Shown piece after piece: positions 57,898 through 64,000 of a DNA stretch of 64,000 bases (the first letter of the stretch is position 1; each line of letters opens with the position of its first letter). This stretch comes from Kitasatospora arboriphila (GTDB lineage: Bacteria > Actinomycetota > Actinomycetes > Mycobacteriales > Mycobacteriaceae), in NCBI RefSeq assembly GCF_000717275.1, contig NZ_JNYV01000001.1, positions 736,384-800,383 on the forward strand, given 5' to 3'. A program made the translations under genes and the position numbers. The notes beneath the pieces were generated by a model. That model had not been told where the DNA came from. It saw only the letters and a list, made by a program, of their open reading frames with translations, and searched no databases.

Positions 57898-59081
57898 TTC
57901 GCGGGCACCTTGATGATCAACGCGTCGCCCTGGCCGCCGGCCCCGCAGAGCGCTGCGACCCCGGTGCCGCCGCCACGGCGAGCCAGTTCGAAGGCAAGGT
58001 GCAGGGTGATCCGCGCACCGGACACACCGATCGGGTGACCGAAGGCGATCGCACCGCCGTTGACGTTGACCTTGTCATCACTGAGTCCCAGCTCGGCGGT
58101 GGCCGCCAGGCCCACTGCGGCGAACGCCTCGTTGATCTCGACGAGATCGAGGTCGGCAGGTTCGATGCCGGCACGCTTACAGGCCTTCAGGATGGCCCGC
58201 GACGGCTGGTGCTGCAGCGTGGAATCCGGTCCGGCGACCACGCCGTGGGGCCCGATCTCGGCCAGCCATTCCAGTCCCAGCTCGGTTGCCTTGTCTTTGC
58301 TCATCACCACGACCGCTGCGGCGCCGTCCGAGATCTGCGACGAGTTGCCTGCGGTGATCGTGCCGTCCTTACGGAACGCCGGACGCAACCGAGCGAGCGA
58401 ATCTGCGGTGGTGTCCGCACGAATACCCTCGTCCTCGGCGAACTCGATCGGATCGCCCTTGCGCTGCGGGATGCTCACCGGGACCACCTCGTCGGCGAAG
58501 AGGCCGTTTTTCCAGGCCGCGGCCGCACGCTGGTGGGATTCTGCCGCGTACGCGTCTTGCTGTTCACGGGTGAACGACTCGACGTCGTTCTGCTGCTCGG
58601 TGAGCGCGCCCATCGGCTGATCGGTGAACGGATCGTGGAGTCCGTCGAAGGCCATGTGGTCGACCAGCTCGGTGTTGCCGTACTTGAATCCACCACGGCT
58701 ACCCGGAAGGATGTGCGGCGCCTGCGTCATCGACTCCTGGCCACCGGCCACCACGCAGTCGAACTCACCGGCGCGGATCAGTTGATCGGCCAGAGCAATC
58801 GCGTCGATTCCCGACAGGCACATCTTGTTGATGGACAGGGCCGGGACGTCCCAGCCGATACCGGCTTTGACGGCGGTCTGCTTGGCGGGCATCTGACCCG
58901 CTCCGGCGCCGAGGACCTGACCCATGATCACGTACTCGACCTCGGAGGCAGGAACCTTGGCCTTCTCCAGGGCGCCGCGGATGGCGATCGCGCCCAGGTC
59001 CACTGCGCTGAAATCCTTGAGCGAACCCATCAATCGTCCGATCGGGGTGCGGGCTCCGGATACTATTACCGATGTCGACAT
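57894..59081 (-). CDS. fadA4: Acetyl-CoA C-acetyltransferase (thiolase)
   Basis: The 395-residue thiolase condenses or cleaves acyl-CoA. The acylated Cys is in [10 protein letters not shown] near residue 90, the His in [11 protein letters not shown], and the second Cys in [10 protein letters not shown]. It corresponds to Rv1323 (fadA4) between mce and the thioredoxin-TPR gene. It is divergent from mce. Confidence 0.93.
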   Translation of the reverse strand: MSTSVIVSGARTPIGRLMGSLKDFSAVDLGAIAIRGALEKAKVPASEVEYVIMGQVLGAGAGQMPAKQTAVKAGIGWDVPALSINKMCLSGIDAIALADQLIRAGEFDCVVAGGQESMTQAPHILPGSRGGFKYGNTELVDHMAFDGLHDPFTDQPMGALTEQQNDVESFTREQQDAYAAESHQRAAAAWKNGLFADEVVPVSIPQRKGDPIEFAEDEGIRADTTADSLARLRPAFRKDGTITAGNSSQISDGAAAVVVMSKDKATELGLEWLAEIGPHGVVAGPDSTLQHQPSRAILKACKRAGIEPADLDLVEINEAFAAVGLAATAELGLSDDKVNVNGGAIAFGHPIGVSGARITLHLAFELARRGGGTGVAALCGAGGQGDALIIKVPAK

Positions 59082-59149
59082 CTACTTCTGACCTCTCGTC
59101 AAAGCTGGCTGAATGGTGGCGCAACCACTCACAACGCTACCTTTAGACC

Positions 59150-59629
59150 ATGAGTGCTCCGGAACAGAACCCCCAGTCAGCGGTGCTGACATCCATCGGC
59201 GAACTGGTTACCGCGATCGACCACGTAGGTATCGCCGTCCCCGACCTCGAGGCGGCCAAGGCCTGGTATCTCGACAACCTGGGCCTGGTGTGCCTGCACG
59301 AGGAGACGAACGAAGCCCAGGGCGTCGTCGAAGCGATGGTCGGGCCTGCCGGCGCCGAGAAGTCGCATGCACTGATCCAGCTGCTCTCCCCCATCGACGA
59401 GACGTCCACCATCGCCAAGTTCATCGACCGTAACGGCCCCGGTTTGCAGCAGATGGCCGTGCGTGTCACCGATGTCGAAGAAGTCACGCGGCGGCTCGTC
59501 GCGAACGGGTTGCGGGTGCTCTATGACGCACCCCGCCGCGGCACCGCGAACTCCCGCATCAACTTCATCCATCCCAAGGACGCCGGTGGCGTCCTCCTCG
59601 AACTGGTGGAGCCTGCAGCCGCTCACTGA
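59150..59629 (+). CDS. mce: Methylmalonyl-CoA epimerase
   Basis: This 159-residue VOC-fold enzyme interconverts methylmalonyl-CoA epimers in propionate metabolism. The metal His residues are in DHVGIAVPDL and HALIQLLSP, with a Glu in VLLELVEP. Length is normal. The gene is divergent from fadA4, as in mycobacteria (Rv1322A). Confidence 0.93.
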   Translation: MSAPEQNPQSAVLTSIGELVTAIDHVGIAVPDLEAAKAWYLDNLGLVCLHEETNEAQGVVEAMVGPAGAEKSHALIQLLSPIDETSTIAKFIDRNGPGLQQMAVRVTDVEEVTRRLVANGLRVLYDAPRRGTANSRINFIHPKDAGGVLLELVEPAAAH

Positions 59630-59762
59630 GTCGGCCCCGTTCTTCCCCTTCACGGCAGGTGCGCCTGGCCGGCGGTAGCCCAGCGTTGCAGTGCGGTAAC
59701 ACAGTTCGTGCTGTCCACCGGGTTGAACCGCTTTGGCGCCCGTGCAGCGTAAAATTGCTGCC

Positions 59763-60803
59763 ATGCCATCTCACGAGGCCACATCTGCGTCCGGACTGCC
59801 TTTTGCCACGGTCATGCGCGGTTACGACCGTGATCAGGTCATCGACTTCTTTCGTCGTTTCGACGCCGAGATGCGAGTCATAGCCGCAGATCGTGACGCT
59901 GCCACCGCGAATGCGCGCGAACTCGCAGACAATCTGGAACTGGCACGCGAGGAGATCGAAGAGCTCCGCCGTGAGGTGAACAAGCTCTCGGTACCCCCCA
60001 CCACGGTGCAAGGCATGAGCGAGCGCGTCTCTAGCATGTTGCGACTTGCATCCGACGAGGCGTCCGAGATCCGGGCACGATCGGAAGCCGAAGCGGCAGA
60101 GACTCTCTCGATAGCCAGGCAAGAAGCCGAAGAGCACCGCCAGGAGATTGCCAGGCAGACGCAGGAGATGGACGAGCGTCGCGAGGCGATGAACGCCGAG
60201 CACGAGGCGACCATGCATGCCGCGCACGAGGAGGCGGCGCGCATCCTCGCCGACGCCAAAGCCAAGGCCGAGGAACTCGATGCCCGGGCGCAGAGCAATC
60301 GCGAGCGCATCCAAGAAGATTTCGACACCACGATGGCCGCCCGCCGCAAGGAAGCCCTGGAGCAGGCGAAGCAGCTCGAAGCCACCAGCAAGGCCGAGGC
60401 GAAAGAGCGTTTGGACAGCGCGCGAGCAGAAGCGGAGAGCACCCGACAACGCGCGGCCTCGGCGGCGACCGAAAGGATCACTCGGGCACAGGAAGTCACC
60501 GAGCAGATCCGAACACTGCGCGCTCGCATGCTGGCGCAACTCGCCGAGGTGCGGAGTCAACTCGACGATGTGCCACAGCTACTCGCCGAGGTCGAGAACG
60601 AGCCCGAACTACTCGACCCGGACACCAAGGGCCTGCTCAACAAGGACCTGTCCGAGAACGCGCGGCTCGATCAGCCGAATAGAGCTGCTGGCGAACGGGA
60701 TTCGGAAGTGCCCGCGCACACCATCGACGCAGCCGAGCACGATGGCGACACAGACGAGGCCGCGGCCGCCGACAACAACACGGTCAGCGCCTCGTACCGC
60801 TGA
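59763..60803 (+). CDS. DivIVA-like coiled-coil protein
   Basis: The 346-residue protein opens with a DivIVA-type lipid-binding segment (PFATVMRGYDRDQVIDFFRR) and continues as a coiled coil rich in Ala, Glu and Arg to about residue 270. The acidic C-terminus is disordered. DivIVA-like proteins mark poles or septa in actinobacteria, so an envelope-growth or polarity role is plausible. It differs from Wag31, which is more compact. It stands alone on the plus strand. Confidence 0.78.
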   Translation: MPSHEATSASGLPFATVMRGYDRDQVIDFFRRFDAEMRVIAADRDAATANARELADNLELAREEIEELRREVNKLSVPPTTVQGMSERVSSMLRLASDEASEIRARSEAEAAETLSIARQEAEEHRQEIARQTQEMDERREAMNAEHEATMHAAHEEAARILADAKAKAEELDARAQSNRERIQEDFDTTMAARRKEALEQAKQLEATSKAEAKERLDSARAEAESTRQRAASAATERITRAQEVTEQIRTLRARMLAQLAEVRSQLDDVPQLLAEVENEPELLDPDTKGLLNKDLSENARLDQPNRAAGERDSEVPAHTIDAAEHDGDTDEAAAADNNTVSASYR

Positions 60804-60857
60804 TCACCGCGACGGCTGACGAGGTCGGGCCATGGGGACTTTCCCGACCACTCCTCT

Positions 60858-61100
60858 TCACCTGGTTGGACGCCGCCTGTGGATGCGTCTGCGCCAGCAT
60901 CCGGTATGCCAGTGGCGGCGGTCATCGATGCGATCCGGCCCGCCATAGTCGTCGACCGGCCACGCGACCACATGGGGTGTTCCCACGAAGATCACCTGAC
61001 TGCAGTGTGGGCACCGATAGTCCTTGACCGCACGTTGCCCGGAGATGGGCCGCACGTAATAGTCGGTGCCGTCAGGCCCGGGTTCGATCCGCTCCAGCAC
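60858..61100 (-). CDS. Small zinc-ribbon protein
   Basis: The 80-residue protein contains CPHC followed by a late HWHTGCW, enough for one zinc site. The pattern CPHCSQVIFVGTPHVVAWP is conserved in small mycobacterial proteins often labelled ATP/GTP-binding. It lies 13 bases after nucS on the same strand, so it is probably in its operon. The function is unknown. Confidence 0.78.
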   Translation of the reverse strand: MLERIEPGPDGTDYYVRPISGQRAVKDYRCPHCSQVIFVGTPHVVAWPVDDYGGPDRIDDRRHWHTGCWRRRIHRRRPTR

Positions 61101-61113
61101 CGTTGCGCCCGTC

Positions 61114-61794
61114 CTAGAACAGCCGGAACTCGGTACTCTCGGTCCCCCGGAGTTTGTCGTAATCGAGTGTGACGCAGCGTATTCCGCGGTCGGTTGCCAG
61201 CGTCCGCGCTTGCGGCTTGATCTGCTGCGCAGCGAACACCCCTTGCACGGGAGCCAGTAGAGGGTCGCGATTCATCAGCTCCAGATAGCGAGTCAGTTGT
61301 TCGACGCCATCGATCTCCCCGCGGCGTTTGATCTCCACTGCCACCGAAACACCATCGGCGTCTCGGCACAACAGATCGACCGGACCGATCGCGGTCATGT
61401 ACTCGCGCCGCACCAGGGAGTACCCGCTGCCGAGCGTCTCCACATGCTCGGCCAGAAGCTCCTGCAAGTGCGCCTCTACGCCGTCCTTCACCAGACCGGG
61501 GTCGACACCCAGTTCATGACTGGAATCGTGCTCGATGTCGGTGATGGTGATCCGGAGCTCTTCACCGGCTTTGTTGGTCACCACCCACAGCCGTGGCCCG
61601 TCAGAGGTGGCAGGATCTTCCTCCACCAGCCAGCACGGCGGACTCATCCAGTTGAGTGGCTTGTACGCACGGTCGTCGGCATGGATGCTCACCGACCCGT
61701 CGGATTTGATCAGCAGGAGTCGACGGGCCATCGGCAGATGGGCTGTCAACCGGCCCACATAGTCCACCTGGCATGTCGCGATAACTAGACGCAC
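61114..61794 (-). CDS. nucS: Mismatch-specific endonuclease NucS
   Basis: This 226-residue enzyme starts the non-canonical mismatch repair of actinobacteria, which lack MutS/MutL, by cutting both strands at mismatches. The N-terminal domain includes [19 protein letters not shown]. The PD-(D/E)xK catalytic site uses Asp in GPVDLLC and the pair in VAVEIKRRG. The C-terminal TEFRLF resembles a sliding-clamp-binding tail. GTG 61794 gives the canonical MRLVIA start. Confidence 0.94.
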   Translation of the reverse strand: MRLVIATCQVDYVGRLTAHLPMARRLLLIKSDGSVSIHADDRAYKPLNWMSPPCWLVEEDPATSDGPRLWVVTNKAGEELRITITDIEHDSSHELGVDPGLVKDGVEAHLQELLAEHVETLGSGYSLVRREYMTAIGPVDLLCRDADGVSVAVEIKRRGEIDGVEQLTRYLELMNRDPLLAPVQGVFAAQQIKPQARTLATDRGIRCVTLDYDKLRGTESTEFRLF

Positions 61795-61856
61795 GACGTC
61801 CACCTTAGGCGCGCACGAGCGCACGCCCTCCACGCCGTGCCGGGGTCGGCCATATT

Positions 61857-62459
61857 GTGGTCCATGTGTCGATCAAACGAGTCTCCTCCTCGGAGATCTA
61901 TGCCAACCCCTGGATGTCGTTGAGAGAAGATCAGATACTCCGAGACGACGGGAGTCCTGGGATCTACAGCGTGGTCGACAAGCCGACAGGCGTTGTGGTG
62001 GTCCCACGGGACGGCGACCGGCTCTTTCTCGTCGAACAATTCCGGTACGCGGTCGGGGCGCGACGTTGGGAGTTCCCCGCGGGTACCGCACCCGATCGAG
62101 CAGACGTTCCGCCGCCGGATCTCGCTGTTCGCGAGCTCGCGGAAGAGACAGGTCTGGTGGCCGACAGTCTCACCCAGATCGGCGTGTTGGACGTGGCGCC
62201 AGGATTCAGCAGTCAGCGGCAAGTGGTGTTCCTCGCCGAGGGGCTACACACGGGAGCAGCCGCACGAGAGCACGAAGAGCAGGACATGGACGCGCGATGG
62301 TGGACAGTCGCTGAGGTCCGGACAGCGGTGAGAGCCGGTCAGATCTGCGATGGGCAGACTCTTGCGGCCCTCACGTTGCTGTCTCTGCACGATTCGGGGG
62401 CGCGGCCATCTAGGAACGGTCCACCGCGACCTTCAGCAGGAAATCCTCCGCTCGCGTGA
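61857..62459 (+). CDS. Nudix hydrolase, ADP-ribose pyrophosphatase type
   Basis: The protein has 200 residues from GTG 61857; GTG 61866 is an alternative. The Nudix box is recognisable as [11 protein letters not shown], with the preceding [17 protein letters not shown] slightly atypical because the usual first Glu is absent. Similar enzymes hydrolyse ADP-ribose. No clear ribosome-binding site is seen. Its last 50 bases overlap the convergent glutaminase gene. Confidence 0.83.
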   Translation: MVHVSIKRVSSSEIYANPWMSLREDQILRDDGSPGIYSVVDKPTGVVVVPRDGDRLFLVEQFRYAVGARRWEFPAGTAPDRADVPPPDLAVRELAEETGLVADSLTQIGVLDVAPGFSSQRQVVFLAEGLHTGAAAREHEEQDMDARWWTVAEVRTAVRAGQICDGQTLAALTLLSLHDSGARPSRNGPPRPSAGNPPLA

Positions 62460-63804
62460 TTGCCTCTCTCATCGTGGTCACCACATATTCCGCGCCAGGA
62501 CTCGGCTGGGCGACGTGCGCATTGCGCCGCACCACGACTCCGTCGGGATCGACGATCACTGCCGTCCGCGCGGCTGCATTGATGTTCTCGCTGGCACCGG
62601 AAAACATTGAGCGGGATACCTGGTCCACGTGATCGACGCGGCTCATGTCCAGGATCGCGACATCGAACTCCGCGACTGCAGCACGGAGCCGCCTCAGTAC
62701 GCTCTCCGTGCCCGAGAAGGTCAGGTCACCCTGGAGCTCGTATATCCGGATGCGATCTCGTTGCCCGTTCAGGTATCGCCGTTCATGGTCGGACCTGTCG
62801 GACACGATGTCGATCTCCCGTGCCGAATAGAACGACCGGATGGTCACCCGACTCTCCCGAGCGACATTGAACATGTGCAACCCGAGGTCGGACGACAAGC
62901 GCTTGCACGCGCTCACTCCTCTTACGCTGTTACCGTGCTCATCGAGCAGAGGAGAGTAGACACCGATCCCCAACTGTCCGGGCAGGGCGGCCATGATTCC
63001 GCCCCCGACACCACTTTTCGCAGGCAGCCCGACGGTGGTCACCCAGTCGCCGGCCCCGTCGTACATTCCGCACGTGGTCATCACACTCAAGACCCGCTGG
63101 ACAACCGCCTGCCCTACTGCGCGCCGACCCGTACGCGGATTGACACCACCGTTGGCAAGCGTTCCCCCGATCGTCGCAAGGTCGTCGGTCGTCACGATCA
63201 ATGAGCACTGCCTGAAGTACAGATCGATCGCGTCCTCGGGCGCCGTCTGAAGCATGCCGAAACTCTGCAACATGTAGGCGATCGCCCTGTTGCGTGCGCC
63301 GGTCCGCATCTCGGACGCGTAGACGTCGGCGTCGAGTGCGAGCTGTCTGCCTGCGCACGCCGAGTAGAACTCGAGGAGTTCGGTGAACGCCTTGTCCACG
63401 TCCGGTTGAGTCTCCAGAAGAAGCGAAGCGGAGAGAATGGCCCCGGCATTGATCATCGGATTCCTTGGCCGCCGACGAGAATCCACGCTGATCTCGTTGA
63501 ACGCTTCACCGGACGGTTCGACCCCGATTCGTTCGTCGACCGCATCAAAACCCTTGTGGGTCAACGCAAGCGCATACGTGAGCGGTTTCGACACCGATTG
63601 GATGGTGAAGCCGATATCCGCGTCGGCGATCGAGTAGACGTAGCCATCGTGCAGCGCCAGGGACAGCCCGAACCGATCCGGGTCCACCTGGGCCAGTTCA
63701 GGGATGTAATCCGCCAGCTCGCCGCCCCCGCCGGCATAGCAAGAGCTGTGGATGTGCTGGAGATACGACTCGACCAGCGACGGACCGGAGACCAGTGATG
63801 CCAT
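62410..63804 (-). CDS. glsA: Glutaminase with C-terminal STAS domain
   Basis: The 464-residue enzyme deaminates glutamine to glutamate. The catalytic Ser-Lys pair is in SVSKPLTY, with MINAGAI and SGVGGGIMA typical of the glutaminase fold through about residue 310. A STAS-like domain follows (GDLTFSGTESVL; ILDMSRVDHVDQ), which likely senses a ligand or partner. ATG 63804 begins MASLVSGPSL. The 3' end overlaps the Nudix gene by 50 bases. Confidence 0.9.
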   Translation of the reverse strand: MASLVSGPSLVESYLQHIHSSCYAGGGGELADYIPELAQVDPDRFGLSLALHDGYVYSIADADIGFTIQSVSKPLTYALALTHKGFDAVDERIGVEPSGEAFNEISVDSRRRPRNPMINAGAILSASLLLETQPDVDKAFTELLEFYSACAGRQLALDADVYASEMRTGARNRAIAYMLQSFGMLQTAPEDAIDLYFRQCSLIVTTDDLATIGGTLANGGVNPRTGRRAVGQAVVQRVLSVMTTCGMYDGAGDWVTTVGLPAKSGVGGGIMAALPGQLGIGVYSPLLDEHGNSVRGVSACKRLSSDLGLHMFNVARESRVTIRSFYSAREIDIVSDRSDHERRYLNGQRDRIRIYELQGDLTFSGTESVLRRLRAAVAEFDVAILDMSRVDHVDQVSRSMFSGASENINAAARTAVIVDPDGVVVRRNAHVAQPSPGAEYVVTTMREAITRAEDFLLKVAVDRS

Positions 63805-63866
63805 GGACCCATCTAAGCAAAGACCGTCTCCACCAAGCCTGCTCGACGTGGATGTACCCAGAAAGC

Positions 63867-63900
63867 ACTGAAGCCCCCCGCGTAAGCGGGGGGCTTCAGT
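63867..63900 (-). terminator. Strong terminator after the 5S rRNA gene
   Basis: A perfect 15-bp stem (ACTGAAGCCCCCCGC and its complement) encloses a 4-base loop, a few bases beyond the 5S 3' end. It probably ends the rRNA operon and shields glsA from readthrough. Confidence 0.9.
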
Positions 63901-63905
63901 AAGTT

Positions 63906-64000
63906 GTGTTCGGCGGTGTCCTACTCTCCCACACTGATTAGGGTGCAGTACCATTGGCGCTGGAGGGCTTAGCTTCCGGGTTCGGAATGGGGCCGGGCGT
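63906..64000 (-). rRNA. rrf: 5S rRNA, 3' part (5' end beyond window)
   Basis: Read on the minus strand, the sequence includes the 5S core CCATTCCGAACCCGGAAGCT and GTGGGAGAGTAGGACACCGC. About 95 of the expected 115-120 bases are present. The 23S and 16S genes should follow to the right of the window. Confidence 0.93.

Overview
The window comes from a high-GC actinobacterium of the mycolic-acid group (Mycobacteriales), most like Gordonia or a close relative. The evidence is a single 3073-residue type I fatty acid synthase coupled to acpS, an F420-dependent Ddn-family reductase, NucS, GlgE, and the CysO/CysM/Mec cysteine route. Gene order also follows two separate stretches of the Mycobacterium tuberculosis map as I remember it: orn-ldt-bcp-acpS-fas (Rv2511 to Rv2524c) and nucS-mce-fadA4-glgB-glgE-dinG-pncB/clpS-cysO-cysM-murI-rph-rdgB (Rv1321 to Rv1343c). 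The genus is inferred, not proven.

Layout. 1-8.6 kb holds the start of a copper/cytochrome-oxidase assembly membrane protein, tRNA-Arg, an adenylate-forming ligase, a PadR regulator followed by a dienoyl-CoA reductase, a Ddn-like protein and an SDR, then orn and tRNA-His. 8.6-10.26 kb is an accessory patch with one small secreted protein and what looks like a decayed gene. 10.27-24.5 kb carries an L,D-transpeptidase, tRNA-Lys, a ClC transporter, a DUF3618 protein, bcp, a TetR regulator, and the acpS-fas pair. 24.5-33 kb is the junction between the two syntenic blocks. It holds a HIT protein overlapping a class III sirtuin, a 1388-residue helicase with a C-terminal Vsr/DUF559-like nuclease (a plausible single-gene phage-defence factor), a cysteine-less rhodanese and a DEAD-box RNA helicase. 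33-37.8 kb has a long-chain acyl-CoA ligase, a beta-lactamase-like serine hydrolase, a small gene with a LexA-like box at its start, tRNA-Leu and two small membrane proteins.

37.7-45.4 kb is an 11-gene minus-strand cluster: clpS, DUF2017, a P1 peptidase, mec, cysO, cysM, rhomboid, murI, a metallo-hydrolase, rph and rdgB. 45.4-55.2 kb runs on the plus strand: pncB, pncA, dinG, glgE, glgB and a zinc-metallopeptidase lipoprotein. 55.3-63.8 kb contains a thioredoxin-TPR protein, an operon of fadA4, DUF3817 and an MFS exporter, the epimerase mce, a DivIVA-like coiled-coil protein, a zinc-ribbon protein with nucS, a Nudix hydrolase and a glutaminase-STAS fusion. The window closes with the 3' part of a minus-strand 5S rRNA and its strong terminator, so an rRNA operon lies just beyond.

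Most of the window is conserved housekeeping. The accessory or least explained pieces are the helicase-nuclease, the patch beside tRNA-His, and the small gene with the SOS-like box. No insertion sequence, integrase or CRISPR array was seen.
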